From Actinoplanes utahensis (GTDB lineage: Bacteria; Actinomycetota; Actinomycetes; Mycobacteriales; Micromonosporaceae): a stretch of DNA of 64,000 nucleotides. Shown here in pieces: positions 27,214-36,021 of the stretch. Position numbers and translations under genes: made by a program. The stretch covers positions 117,392 through 181,391 of the forward strand of contig NZ_BOMZ01000079.1 in the NCBI RefSeq assembly GCF_016862455.1. The letters run 5' to 3'. Numbering within the stretch: the first letter of the stretch is position 1; each line of letters opens with the position of its first letter. The notes beneath the pieces are model-generated. The model had not been told where the DNA came from. It made no database searches and worked only from the letters and a program-made list of their open reading frames with translations.

Positions 27214-27447
27214 ATGTCTCTCGTCTGTGACGTGACCGGCGCGAAGCCGAGCTTCGGCAACGCCGTGTCGCACTCCCACCGCCGCACCCGGCGCCGCTGG
27301 AACCCGAACGTTCAGCGCCGCCGTTTCCGGCTCGCCGACGGCACCACCGTTCGCCTGAACGTCAGCACCACCGGCATCAAGATCATCGACCGGGACGGCA
27401 TCGACTCGGTCGTCGCCCGGCTGCGGGCCAAGGGGGTGCGGGTCTGA
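27214..27447 (+). CDS. rpmB: Ribosomal protein L28, zinc-free paralogue
   Basis: 77 residues of the L28 family (CDVTGAKPSFGNAVSHSHRR; end VVARLRAKGVRV). Only one Cys remains of the Cys pairs used by zinc-binding L28 forms, so it should not need zinc. First gene of the Zur-box-controlled block rpmB-rpmG-rpsN; the stop overlaps the rpmG start by one base (TGATG). Confidence 0.92.
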   Translation: MSLVCDVTGAKPSFGNAVSHSHRRTRRRWNPNVQRRRFRLADGTTVRLNVSTTGIKIIDRDGIDSVVARLRAKGVRV

Positions 27448-27614
27448 TGGCCAAGAGCACCGACGTCCGCCCCGTGATCAAGCTGAAGAGCACTGCCGGC
27501 ACCGGGTACACGTACGTCACCCGCAAGAACCGCCGTAACGATCCGGACCGCCTCGTGCTGCGCAAGTACGACCCCATGGTCCGTAAGCACGTCGACTTCA
27601 AAGAGGACCGCTGA
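27447..27614 (+). CDS. rpmG: Ribosomal protein L33, zinc-free paralogue
   Basis: 55 residues (IKLKSTAGTGYTYVTRKNRR, ending DPMVRKHVDFKEDR). It has no Cys, whereas the zinc form has two Cys pairs. Second gene of the Zur-controlled ribosomal block; one-base overlaps on both sides imply translational coupling. Confidence 0.92.
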   Translation: MAKSTDVRPVIKLKSTAGTGYTYVTRKNRRNDPDRLVLRKYDPMVRKHVDFKEDR

Positions 27615-27919
27615 TGGCCCGCCTGAGCCTCACTCTGCGTGAGAAGCGCCGCGCCGAGCTTGCCGAGCGCTACGCCGAGCGCCGTGCCGCGCTGAAGAGG
27701 GCGATCTCCGCGCCGTCGACCGACCCGGAGGAGCGGGCGGCCGCCGTGCGGGCCCTCGCGTCGCTGCCCCGTGATTCGAGCCGTTGCCGGCAGCGCAGCC
27801 GCGACCAGATCGACGGACGGCCCCGTGGGGTGCTGACCCGGTTCGGCCTGTCCCGGGTCCGGTTCCGTGGACTGGCACACCGCGGCGAGCTCCCGGGCGT
27901 TCGCAAGGCCTCCTGGTGA
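27614..27919 (+). CDS. rpsN: Ribosomal protein S14, zinc-free paralogue
   Basis: 101 residues, the length of the long, zinc-free S14 type (the zinc form is about 61 residues with two Cys pairs). The carboxyl end GVLTRFGLSRVRFRGLAHRG is the S14 signature. Coupled to rpmG by TGATG. It completes the set that lets 30S and 50S subunits assemble without zinc. Confidence 0.92.
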   Translation: MARLSLTLREKRRAELAERYAERRAALKRAISAPSTDPEERAAAVRALASLPRDSSRCRQRSRDQIDGRPRGVLTRFGLSRVRFRGLAHRGELPGVRKASW

Positions 27920-27968
27920 CGGTCCAGGGGCGCTGGTGGCGGTGGGGGCCGGAGGAGACGACCCGGGG

Positions 27969-28256
27969 ATGACCGTAGTCATCTGCGACGGGCATCGATG
28001 CCATGCCCTGCAGGGGCGTACCGACACCGGTGTCGCCGAAGGGGAAGCCGTCACCCTGCTGGGCGCGCTGCGCCAGAAGGTCCGCGCCACCCGGTGGGCG
28101 ATCCTGATCCGCAGCGATTGCCTGGGCGCCTGTGACAAGGCGCCGGTGGTGTTGCTGAGCCGGCGCGGCGACCGGGCCGCGGGTCTGCTCTTCGGGCCGG
28201 TGGAGCAGCCGGGCCAGGTGCGGGCCGTGCTGGACGCCGTGCGGGCCGACGATTGA
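27969..28256 (+). CDS. Thioredoxin-like [2Fe-2S] ferredoxin-domain protein
   Basis: 95 residues with Cys6, Cys11, Cys51 and Cys55 (VVICDGHRCHAL and SDCLGACDKAPVVLL), the four-Cys layout of thioredoxin-fold [2Fe-2S] proteins. It lies 49 bases after rpsN, before a terminator, so it is probably the last gene of the Zur-controlled ribosomal block. The role in zinc shortage is unknown; electron supply or a metal-handling function are both possible. Confidence 0.7.
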   Translation: MTVVICDGHRCHALQGRTDTGVAEGEAVTLLGALRQKVRATRWAILIRSDCLGACDKAPVVLLSRRGDRAAGLLFGPVEQPGQVRAVLDAVRADD

Positions 28257-28267
28257 CGGTGGATCAA

Positions 28268-28303
28268 CCGTGGGGACGCCACCGATCGGCGGTGTCCCCA
28301 CGG
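28268..28303. terminator. Hairpin terminator of the ribosomal block
   Basis: A 10-bp stem (CCGTGGGGAC, 28268-28277, with GTCCCCACGG, 28294-28303) around a GC-rich inner loop that can also pair. Eleven bases after the ferredoxin-like stop. Confidence 0.65.
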
Positions 28304-28583
28304 CGTGTCAGGCGATCACTCCCAAGACGGTCCGGCCGATCCGGGTGGTGCCGTCTCCGTAGCCGATCACGCCCAGGTGCCGGGGCGGTGGTGCCGACGG
28401 TGACGTTCCGACCTCCGCCGGCACCGCGATCGGGCTGCGCACGTCGGATGGCGGCGCTGCTGCCGAGGCCGGCCTTCTGTCCGTCGGCGGATTCGGGCTC
28501 GGCGAGAGTCTCGAAGCAGTCCAGGACCGATGGCGGCTCACCGGATGAGGACATCGGCGCCGCGCACCAGCCACTGATTCGGA
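28304..28583. other. Intergenic, no gene recognised
   Basis: Short coding-like stretches occur on both strands, but none has a start, ribosome site and family feature together. Confidence 0.35.
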
Positions 28584-28601
28584 AGTGACATTCATTCTCG
28601 A
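28584..28601 (-). promoter_or_regulatory. Candidate Zur-type box (weak)
   Basis: On the minus strand the site reads GAGAATGAATGTCACT, 12 of 16 matching the box at 61429 (GAAAATGAATACCATT). It ends 12 bases before the methyltransferase start, where a repressor would block initiation. Confidence 0.45.
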
Positions 28602-28613
28602 TAGGGTGATGCT

Positions 28614-29342
28614 GTGACGGATGAATACAGCACCTCCGGCGAGTTCCTCGACATTCTCAGCCGTGACGCCTGGACGGCGTTGCGGGAGCCGGTCGCGCTC
28701 GCTCTGCGCGGGCTGGACCCTGTGGCCGGGCCCCTGCTCGACCTCGGTGCGGGCGGTGGCCGGGGGACGCTCCTGCTCGCCGAGCTGGCCCCCTCCGCCG
28801 CTCTCGTCGCTGTCGAGCCTTCGCTGGTCCAGCGTGCGGTGTTGCTCGCCCGGCTGGCCGACGAGCCGACGCTGGCGCAGCGGGTGTCCGTGATCGCGCA
28901 GCGAGCCGAAACGGTCGACCTGCCCGACGCGGTCGGTGGGGTGCTCGCCATGAACATGATCGGTCACCTGAGCGCGGTCGACCGCCGGCGCCTCTGGCGC
29001 AGGCTGGCCGATCGGATGGCTCCGGAGGTGCCCCTGGTCGTCAACCTCCAGCCGCCCGCACGGGCCGAGGCGGTACCCGATGCCGACTTCGCCGCGGTCC
29101 GGATCGGCTCCTGCACCTACGAGGGTGGAGGGCGTGCGGAGCCGGCGGGCGCTGACGCCGTGGTCTGGCACATGCGTTACGGCGTTCGTGATCAGCAGGG
29201 TGACCTCGTCCGGGACGTCACCGCCGCCTATCGATGGCATGTGCTCGACGAGGAGACGCTGCTCGCCGAGGTCGCGGCGGTGGGTCTCGCCGCGCAAGCG
29301 TGCGGAATGGGCGTCTATCGGGTGGCCCGTACCGTCGGCTGA
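28614..29342 (+). CDS. Class I SAM-dependent methyltransferase
   Basis: 242 residues. Motif I is LLDLGAGGGRGTLLLAELAP near residue 42, followed by the acidic residue of motif II (VAVEPS) and an AMNMIGHLSA stretch. The substrate is unknown. It sits between the ribosomal block and the Dpp/Cnt-type importer, with a weak Zur-like site at its start, so it may tailor a metallophore or act on RNA/protein. Starts at GTG 28614. Confidence 0.75.
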   Translation: MTDEYSTSGEFLDILSRDAWTALREPVALALRGLDPVAGPLLDLGAGGGRGTLLLAELAPSAALVAVEPSLVQRAVLLARLADEPTLAQRVSVIAQRAETVDLPDAVGGVLAMNMIGHLSAVDRRRLWRRLADRMAPEVPLVVNLQPPARAEAVPDADFAAVRIGSCTYEGGGRAEPAGADAVVWHMRYGVRDQQGDLVRDVTAAYRWHVLDEETLLAEVAAVGLAAQACGMGVYRVARTVG

Positions 29343-29377
29343 CCGTCGCGAAGTGCCGCGCCACGTCGAACCTTACT

Positions 29378-29396
29378 GCAAACGATACCCATTCCG
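29378..29396 (+). promoter_or_regulatory. Candidate second Zur-like site of the importer operon (weak)
   Basis: The stretch GCAAACGATACCCATTCCG partly matches the box at 61429, 55 bases before the strong site at 29451. It could be a cooperative second site or chance. Confidence 0.3.
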
Positions 29397-29450
29397 AGCA
29401 GGGGGACGCCACGTCGCGGCCTCGCCGAGCTCCCGTTAGTCTGGCAGCGA

Positions 29451-29470
29451 AACGAAAATCGTTGTCGTTT
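29451..29470 (+). promoter_or_regulatory. Zur-type box 3
   Basis: AACGAAAATCGTTGTCGTTT with outer arms AAACGA/TCGTTT, 11 bases before the first importer gene. Placement indicates zinc repression of the importer-exporter operon. Confidence 0.85.
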
Positions 29471-29481
29471 CGGGAGGTGTG

Positions 29482-30246
29482 ATGGAGCAGGCTGCTGTGC
29501 GGGTGACGGGCCTGTCGCTGCAGGGCGGCGGCGGCGCCTTGCTCGCCGGCGTGGATCTGGTCTGCCGGGCCGGCGAGCGGGTCGCTCTCGTCGGCGCCTC
29601 CGGCTCGGGCAAGAGTCTCACCGCGAAAGCCGTCCTCGGGGTGCTGCCGCCCGGCCTGACCGCGGAGGGAAGCGTCCGGATCGCCGGGACGGAGGTTCTC
29701 GGCGTGCCGTGCGCCCGCCGGGCCCCGGACCGGCGTCCTGCCGCCGTGCTTCAGGACTCCGCCCTCGCCCTGCATCCACTGGTCACCGTCGGAGAACAGA
29801 TCGCCCTTCCCCTGCCGGGGCGCCTCCGTCGTGCCGACACCCGGCGCCGGGTGCGCGACCTGCTCGCCTCGGTGGGACTGCCGGACCAGATCGCGGAACG
29901 CTATCCGGGTCAGCTGTCCGGTGGCCAGCGCCAGCGCGCCTGTCTCGCTCTCGCCCTGGCCGCACAGCCCCCGTTGCTGGTCGCCGACGAGCCCACCACG
30001 GCGCTCGACGTGATCACCCAGGCCGCGATCGTGAGCCTGCTCAAGGACCGCACCGGGCGCCCGGACGGCCCCGCCCTGCTGTTCATCACCCATGACCTCG
30101 CGGTCGCCGCCGGCCTGTGCACCCGGATCGTCGTCATGCACGGCGGCCGGGTGATCGAGAACGGTCCCATCCTGGACGTGCTGCGCGAGCCCCGGCACGA
30201 GCGCACCCGCGAGCTGGTCGGCGCCGCCCGGAGCGCCGCCGCGTGA
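29482..30246 (+). CDS. ABC transporter ATP-binding protein, DppD/CntD type
   Basis: 254 residues with Walker A GASGSGKS (about 39-46), signature LSGGQRQRACLAL and Walker B LLVADEPTTALD. The layout (first of two ATPases, peptide/nickel/opine importer family) fits uptake of a metal chelate, since a Zur box lies just upstream. ATG 29482 follows GGGAGG. Overlaps the second ATPase gene by 4 bases. Confidence 0.85.
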   Translation: MEQAAVRVTGLSLQGGGGALLAGVDLVCRAGERVALVGASGSGKSLTAKAVLGVLPPGLTAEGSVRIAGTEVLGVPCARRAPDRRPAAVLQDSALALHPLVTVGEQIALPLPGRLRRADTRRRVRDLLASVGLPDQIAERYPGQLSGGQRQRACLALALAAQPPLLVADEPTTALDVITQAAIVSLLKDRTGRPDGPALLFITHDLAVAAGLCTRIVVMHGGRVIENGPILDVLREPRHERTRELVGAARSAAA

Positions 30247-31004
30247 GCGTCATCGACTGCGTGCGGGTGCGGCACTCCTACACACCGGCTACGCCGGTGC
30301 TGCACGACGTGGACCTGGCCATCGGCGACGGCGAGCGCGTCGCGCTCCTCGGCCGGTCCGGGTCCGGCAAATCCACCCTGGTCCGCGCGATGCTCGCCCT
30401 CGAGCCTCTGGCGTCGGGCGCCATCCACTGCGACGGACGCGTGGTCACCCCCGGCCCGGTACGTCGGCTGCGCTGGTTCCGCCGCCTCGTCCAGTACGTT
30501 CCCCAAGACCCCGGCGCCACCCTCGACCCGCAGGCGCGGGTCCTGGACATCGTCGCCGAACCGCTGCGCCGGCTGTGCGGCGTCACCGACCGGGCCCGGC
30601 TCACCGCTGCGGCGGCCACCGTCCTGGAGGCCGTCGGCCTGCCGGCGGCCCTGCACACCGTTCGCGCCCGTGACCTGTCCGGCGGGCAGGCCCAGCGGGT
30701 CGCCATCGCCCGCGCGCTGGCGCCGGAGCCGCGCCTGCTGATCGCCGACGAACCGATCAGCGGCCTCGACGCACCGCTGCGCGCGCATGTCATCGACGCG
30801 CTGCGCCACGCTTCCGCCAGCCGTGGCACCGCGCTGCTGCTGGTCACTCACGACGTGTCCGCGGCTGCCGCTCTCAGTGACCGGATCGCGGTCATGCACG
30901 ACGGCCGCATCGTCGAGGACCGCCGCACCGGCGACCTGCTCGCCGCCCCCGACCACCCGGAGACCCGCGCGCTGCTCGCCGCGGTGCCCCGGTTCCCGGC
31001 CTGA
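30243..31004 (+). CDS. ABC transporter ATP-binding protein, DppF/CntF type
   Basis: 253 residues: Walker A GRSGSGKST, signature LSGGQAQRVAIARAL and Walker B LLIADEPISGLD. It pairs with the preceding ATPase to drive the fused permease. The GTG start overlaps the preceding stop (GTGA). The usual carboxyl-terminal oligopeptide-binding extension of DppF is short here. Confidence 0.85.
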   Translation: MSVIDCVRVRHSYTPATPVLHDVDLAIGDGERVALLGRSGSGKSTLVRAMLALEPLASGAIHCDGRVVTPGPVRRLRWFRRLVQYVPQDPGATLDPQARVLDIVAEPLRRLCGVTDRARLTAAAATVLEAVGLPAALHTVRARDLSGGQAQRVAIARALAPEPRLLIADEPISGLDAPLRAHVIDALRHASASRGTALLLVTHDVSAAAALSDRIAVMHDGRIVEDRRTGDLLAAPDHPETRALLAAVPRFPA

Positions 31005-31038
31005 CCGGGCTCTTCCCCTTTTGGTTTGGAGATTCACC

Positions 31039-32541
31039 GTGCCACATCCCCGCGTCCGTCTCGCCGCCGCCGCAACCGCCGGCCTGCTGCTGCTCACCGG
31101 CTGCTTCAGCAACTCCGGCGACACCGCCGACAGCAGCGGCGACGACCGGATCTCGCTGGCCATGCTGCTGCCGCCGCGCAGCGGCCTGAGCCCGTTCAGT
31201 GACGACGCCTTCAAACTGTCCCGCTGGTCGACCGCCGAGACCCTGGTCACCCTGGACGCCGACGGCGTCGCCCAACCCGCCCTCGCCACCGCCTTCACCC
31301 AGACCCCGGACGCCAAGACCTGGCGTTTCGAGATCCGCGACGGCGTCACCTTCCACGACGGCACCCCGCTCACCGTGGCCTCCGTGGTCGCCGCGCTGAC
31401 CGCCGCCACCAAGGCCGGCCCCAAGCCGCGCATCCTCGACGGCGTCGACCTGACCGTGCGCCCCGACCCGGCGGCCGCCGGCAAAGCCGTACTCGTCAGC
31501 ACGGCCGAGGTCGACCCGCTGATCCCGCAGCGGCTGTCCAGCCCGCAGCTGTCCATCCTGGCCACCGCCGCGTACGGCGCCGACGGTGCGGTGAACCCGG
31601 CCGGGCACGGCACCGGCCCGTTCAAACTGATCTCCAGCAACACCACGACCGCGAAGCTCGACCGCTACGACGCCTACTGGGGCGGACCGGCCAAGGCCGC
31701 CGGCATCGACGTCAGCTTCGTGCCCGACGGTACCGCCCGCGCCGCGGCCCTGCGTACCGGCACCGCCGATGTGGTGGAGGCGATCCCGGTGTCGCAGGCC
31801 GGCCTGCTCGACGGCGGCAAGGTGCACGAAGTGCCCATGCCGCGCACCAACACCCTCTACCTGAACACCGAGAAGGGCGCGTTCGCCGACCCCGCCGTCC
31901 GGGCCGCCGCCCGGCAGGCGATCAAGCGGGAGCCGATCGTCGCGAACGTCTACGAGAACCGTGCCGACGTCGCCACCGGACTGCTCGGGCCGGCGCTGCC
32001 GTGGGCGGCGAAGGCCCGTCAGCCGCGTACCGAGACCGCCCCGAAACCGGTCAGCGGCACGGAGATCGTCCTCGCGACCTTCACCGATCGTGCTGAGCTT
32101 CCCGAGGTCGCCGTCCAGTTGCAGCAGCAGCTCGAGGCGGCCGGTTTCAAGGTGCGCCAGGAGGTCCGTGAGTACGCGCAGATCGAGGCCGACGCCCTTG
32201 CCGGTGAGTTCGACGCGTTCATCCTGTCCCGCGCCACCGTCCTGGACTCCGGCGACCCGGTCGCCTACATGTACAGCGACTTCTCCTGCGAAGGCTCCTT
32301 CAACATCGCCCAGCTCTGCGACCCGGCCATCGACGCCGCGCTGAAGAAGGCCGCCGGCATCGTCGCCGGACCCGAGCGCCAGACGGCGATCATGGAGGCG
32401 GAGAAGCTGATCCTGCAGTCCGACGCCGCCGTCCCGCTGCTGCACGAGCGGGTCATCCAGGGCGAGTCGGGCGCCTTCACCGGCGTGCGACGCGACTCGC
32501 GGGAGCGCACGCTGATCACCGCCGGGACCGCCCCGGCGTGA
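31039..32541 (+). CDS. Solute-binding lipoprotein, SBP_bac_5 (peptide/nickel/metallophore) family
   Basis: 500 residues with a lipoprotein signal (AAAATAGLLLLTGCFSNSG) and family features: the ETLVTLDADGVAQPALATAF block, WRFEIRDGVTFHDGTPLT near residue 95, and GTGPFKLISS. Members bind peptides, nickel, opines or metallophore complexes. Zur control points to a zinc chelate as cargo. Starts at GTG 31039 and couples to the permease by GTGA. Confidence 0.88.
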   Translation: MPHPRVRLAAAATAGLLLLTGCFSNSGDTADSSGDDRISLAMLLPPRSGLSPFSDDAFKLSRWSTAETLVTLDADGVAQPALATAFTQTPDAKTWRFEIRDGVTFHDGTPLTVASVVAALTAATKAGPKPRILDGVDLTVRPDPAAAGKAVLVSTAEVDPLIPQRLSSPQLSILATAAYGADGAVNPAGHGTGPFKLISSNTTTAKLDRYDAYWGGPAKAAGIDVSFVPDGTARAAALRTGTADVVEAIPVSQAGLLDGGKVHEVPMPRTNTLYLNTEKGAFADPAVRAAARQAIKREPIVANVYENRADVATGLLGPALPWAAKARQPRTETAPKPVSGTEIVLATFTDRAELPEVAVQLQQQLEAAGFKVRQEVREYAQIEADALAGEFDAFILSRATVLDSGDPVAYMYSDFSCEGSFNIAQLCDPAIDAALKKAAGIVAGPERQTAIMEAEKLILQSDAAVPLLHERVIQGESGAFTGVRRDSRERTLITAGTAPA

Positions 32542-34301
32542 CGGCGACCAAGGTCAAGATCAAAAGCCCTTCCCGGTACGGGCGAAGCAGACCGGCCGCC
32601 CTCGCGGCCGGTCTGTCCCGGGCCGGTGCCGTCGCGGTCGTCGTCGCCGTCGTGGGCCTGCTGCCCTGGCTGTCCGGCCGGGACCCGGCGCTGACCGTGC
32701 TGCGCGGCCGGTCCGCCGAACAGGAGGCCACGCCGGAGGCGCTCGCCGCGGTCCGCGAGCAGCTCGGCCTCGACGCCGGGCCGCTCACGCTGCTGGGCCG
32801 CTGGCTCGGCGGCATCCTCCGCGGTGACCTCGGCGCCTCCTGGGTCAGTGGCCGGCCGGTGCTGCCCGACCTGCTGCGCGCCACCGGCGTATCACTGACC
32901 CTGATGGGTTTCGCGGCCCTGGTCGCGCTGGTGGTGACCGCGGCCCTGACCGCACCCGCGCTGACGGCGGCGGTACGCGGACGGCAACGGCGCAGCGGCG
33001 GGGCGGCCGCCGCGGCGCTGACCGCGCTCCCGGAGTTCCTGCTCGCCTCGGTGCTGCTGCTGGCCGGCGCCGTCGCTCTGCGCGCCTTCCCACCGTACGG
33101 CTGGGACTCGGCGCACCATGCCGTCCTGCCGGCGCTCGCTCTCGGCCTGCCGGCCGGCGGACTGATCGGGATGCTGCTGGCCGACGCGGTGTCGAGGGTC
33201 GCGGGCGAACCGTGGACGGTCACCTGGGCGACCGCCGGCGCCGGCCGCGCCCGTACCGTGGCTGCTCTGCTGCGCCGCGCCCTGCCCGGCCTGATCCCGC
33301 AGATCGCCCTGGTGCTCATCGGCCTGACCGGTGGCGCCGTCGCCGTCGAACGGGTCTTCGCCGTTCCCGGCCTGGGCCGGGTCACCCTGGGCGCCGCCCA
33401 GACCCAGGACCTGCCGGTGCTGCAGGGTGGCGTGCTGATCCTGCTGGCTCTCGGCGTGATCGCCGGGATCGCCGCCGAACTGCTGCGCCGCGCCGTGCTG
33501 GGCCCTGCGCTGCGGGCGGCGAGCCTGCCGGTGGCCGCGCACACCCCGGCGCCGCACCGTGGACTGTGGATCACCGCCGGGGCCGCGCTGGCCGTGCTGA
33601 CGGCACTGATCGCCGCCGGATTGGCCGGGGATCCGTACACCGCCGACCGGGGCCGGCTCGCCGCCCCGTCGTGGGACCTGCCGTTCGGCGCCGACGCCTC
33701 CGGCCGCGACCTGCTCGCCCGCCTCGGCCACGGCGCCGCCCTCACCATCGGCGCCGCTGTGCTGCTCTGCGCCGCCTGCCTGCTGCTCGGCCTCCTCATC
33801 GGCCTGCTGCCACGGACGGCGACCGGGCCGCTCGAGGTCGCCAACGCGGCCCCGCCGGTACTCGCCGGTCTGCTGGTCGCCGCGGTCACCGGCCCGGCCG
33901 CCGGAGCGGCAGCCGTCGCCGTCCTGCTGGTCGGATGGGCGCCGCTGGCCGCGCACACGGTGACACTGGTCGCCGAGGCCCGGGCCCGGCCGCACGTGGC
34001 CATCCTGCCGGTCCTCGGCGTCGGCCCGGCCCGCGCGCTGTGGCGGCACATCGTGCCCACGATCCTCGGACCGCTGACCCGCCACGCCGTCCTGCGGGTC
34101 CCCGGCATCGCCCTCGCCCTGGCCGCCCTCGGCTTCCTCGGCCTCGGCCCGCAACCACCCACCCCCGACTGGGGCCTGGTGCTGTCCGAGGGCATGCCCT
34201 ATGTGGAACGCGCGCCCTGGACCGTGCTCGGGCCGTGCCTGTCCCTGGTCGCCCTCTCGGTGCTGGCCGTCACGGCGTCGGCGTTGCGGCGTGCCCGGTG
34301 A
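32538..34301 (+). CDS. Fused DppB-DppC-type ABC permease
   Basis: 587 residues containing both permeases of a Dpp/Cnt-type importer. The first half is DppB-like (amino helix, REQLGLDAGPLTLLGRWLGG block, then the EAA region near TAGAGRARTVAALLRRALPG). The second half from about residue 340 is DppC-like (DLPFGADASGRDLLARLGHG near 385-405, EAA region near LPVLGVGPARALWRHIVPTI). These are normally separate genes of about 320 and 290 residues, so the fusion is unusual but complete. Confidence 0.88.
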   Translation: MTATKVKIKSPSRYGRSRPAALAAGLSRAGAVAVVVAVVGLLPWLSGRDPALTVLRGRSAEQEATPEALAAVREQLGLDAGPLTLLGRWLGGILRGDLGASWVSGRPVLPDLLRATGVSLTLMGFAALVALVVTAALTAPALTAAVRGRQRRSGGAAAAALTALPEFLLASVLLLAGAVALRAFPPYGWDSAHHAVLPALALGLPAGGLIGMLLADAVSRVAGEPWTVTWATAGAGRARTVAALLRRALPGLIPQIALVLIGLTGGAVAVERVFAVPGLGRVTLGAAQTQDLPVLQGGVLILLALGVIAGIAAELLRRAVLGPALRAASLPVAAHTPAPHRGLWITAGAALAVLTALIAAGLAGDPYTADRGRLAAPSWDLPFGADASGRDLLARLGHGAALTIGAAVLLCAACLLLGLLIGLLPRTATGPLEVANAAPPVLAGLLVAAVTGPAAGAAAVAVLLVGWAPLAAHTVTLVAEARARPHVAILPVLGVGPARALWRHIVPTILGPLTRHAVLRVPGIALALAALGFLGLGPQPPTPDWGLVLSEGMPYVERAPWTVLGPCLSLVALSVLAVTASALRRAR

Positions 34302-35578
34302 TCCGGAGGGTGGTCCGCCGCTGGTCGGTCCTCGGCGGTCTCCGGGAACTGTCGCCGGTGGCTCGCCTGCTGGTGCTCACCCAGCTGGCCTTCAACGTCG
34401 GGTTCTTCCTGGTGCTGCCGTTCCTGGCCGGGCACCTCGGCGACGACCTCGGACTGGCCGGCGCCACCGTCGGCCTGGTCCTCGGGGTGCGCACGTTCAG
34501 CCAGCAGGGCCTGTTCGTGCTCGGCGGCACCCTCGCCGACCGGTACGGCACCCGCCCACTGGTGCTGACCGGCTGTGCCCTCCGGGTCGCCGGCTTCCTG
34601 GTGCTGGGCTACGCCGGTGAGCTGGTCACCGTGCTCGCCGGGGTGGTGCTCACCGGGCTGGCCGCCGCGCTGTTCTCCCCGGCGGTCGAAGCGGCACTGG
34701 CCCGCGAAGGCGCCCGCAGCGAGGCCACCGGTGGACCGCCGCGTAGCCGGCTGCTGGCCATGTTCGCCGTCGCGGGGGAGATCGGGGCGGTGACGGGCCC
34801 GGTCCTCGGCACGATCCTGCTGGCCGCCGGCTTCCGGGCCACCTGTCTCACGGCCGCGGCCGTGTTCGTCCTGATCCTGGCTCTGCACGCCCGGTTGCTG
34901 CCGCGCGAGCCCGGCGCCCACGCCGCGGAACCCCCGGTCGCCGGGTTGCGCCGGGTCCTGCGGCACCGGCGGTTCCTGGCGTTCGCCGCCGCCTACAGCG
35001 CCGGCCTCGTCGCCTACAACCAGCTCTATCCGGCATTGCCCGCCGAACTGGAACGCGCCGGCCACACATCGGCGCTCGGCTGGTTGTTCGCGCTCGCCTC
35101 CGCCCAAGTCGTCCTCGGGCAGACGGCGGTCACCGAGGGCGCCCGGCGGCTCGGCGCACGCCGGGCTCTCACCGTGGGATTCGCCGTCACCGCGCTCGCG
35201 TTCGCGCCCGCCGCGTTCGCCGCTCCCGCCGGCCTTCGCGGCCCGCTTCCGGCGGTGACGATGGTCGTGCTGCTGACCTGCGGTCAGATGCTGATCACCC
35301 CGGTCGCCACGGACGTCGCCGCCCGGCTCGCCGGCGAGCAGCATCTCGGCGCCCACCTCGGTGTCCTCTCCACCGCCGGTGGTCTCGCCGTGCTGATCGC
35401 CGGCACGCTCACCGGCGGCCTGCTCGAGCTCGTCCCGGACGGTGGGGCCCTCGCCGTCACGCCGTGGGCGGTGCTGGCCCTCATCCCGGCCGCCGCGGCC
35501 ACGGCGATGTGGATGCTGCTGCGCCCCTCGGCCGTGCCCTACCCGGGCGAGCACGTCAGTCGCGCCATGTCGCGCTGA
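34298..35578 (+). CDS. MFS transporter, probable metallophore exporter
   Basis: 426 residues, about 12 membrane helices, with the MFS loop motif GTLADRYGTRPLVLTG between helices 2 and 3. It is translationally coupled (GTGA) to the importer and ends the Zur-box operon. An exporter next to an importer of the same type is the arrangement of staphylopine-like metallophore systems, so export of a home-made chelator is the preferred reading; drug efflux is the alternative. Confidence 0.75.
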   Translation: MIRRVVRRWSVLGGLRELSPVARLLVLTQLAFNVGFFLVLPFLAGHLGDDLGLAGATVGLVLGVRTFSQQGLFVLGGTLADRYGTRPLVLTGCALRVAGFLVLGYAGELVTVLAGVVLTGLAAALFSPAVEAALAREGARSEATGGPPRSRLLAMFAVAGEIGAVTGPVLGTILLAAGFRATCLTAAAVFVLILALHARLLPREPGAHAAEPPVAGLRRVLRHRRFLAFAAAYSAGLVAYNQLYPALPAELERAGHTSALGWLFALASAQVVLGQTAVTEGARRLGARRALTVGFAVTALAFAPAAFAAPAGLRGPLPAVTMVVLLTCGQMLITPVATDVAARLAGEQHLGAHLGVLSTAGGLAVLIAGTLTGGLLELVPDGGALAVTPWAVLALIPAAAATAMWMLLRPSAVPYPGEHVSRAMSR

Positions 35579-36021
35579 CAGCGGCCGGGGTGCCGGGCGG
35601 TTCGCGAACCACGGCGGGCGACCAGATCGGTCCCAGCCACCCACTTCGATGTCCCCGGTGCTGAACGCTGACTCGTCGATGCCGGTCCGACTGATCGGCC
35701 GGTGCGGTGGCGGCGGCGCGTCGGGAGAAGACGTCGGCCCCGGGATCCGGGCCGGTAACGCTGCCGGCGCCGGCTACTACGGCGGAGCCCTTGCCGAGTT
35801 CGCCGGCGCGGGCGGCCTGCACGGGGGCGTTCAAGGCGAGCAGGTGGCCTGTTCGGCGCCTTACCTGCAGCGCTTCGAGCTGCCCGAACGATCCAGTGGA
35901 GCGCCGCCCGGCCCCAGAAGGGGCAGGGGCAGGGCGGCGGATGGTGATGCCACCGGCCGTCAGCGGTGGATCGACGGGCACGAGGTGACCCGCGCGGCGC
36001 TGACGGTCGGTGGCAGTCGAC
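35579..36021. other. Decayed region with a chemoreceptor fragment
   Basis: 443 bases between two convergent operons. Apart from the chemoreceptor fragment at 35766-35843 nothing is recognisable. Confidence 0.4.
35766..35843 (-). pseudogene. Methyl-accepting chemotaxis protein fragment
   Basis: About 26 residues (LLALNAPVQAARAGELGKGS and a few after) match the hairpin tip of the receptor at 18883-20517 (LLALNATIEAARAGELGKGF), but no other receptor part is present. A relic of a second receptor gene. Confidence 0.65.

Noticed and set aside
28614..29342. A nicotianamine synthase-like (CntL) enzyme for a staphylopine-type pathway
   Set aside because: Motifs are those of an ordinary class I methyltransferase, and no opine dehydrogenase is present.
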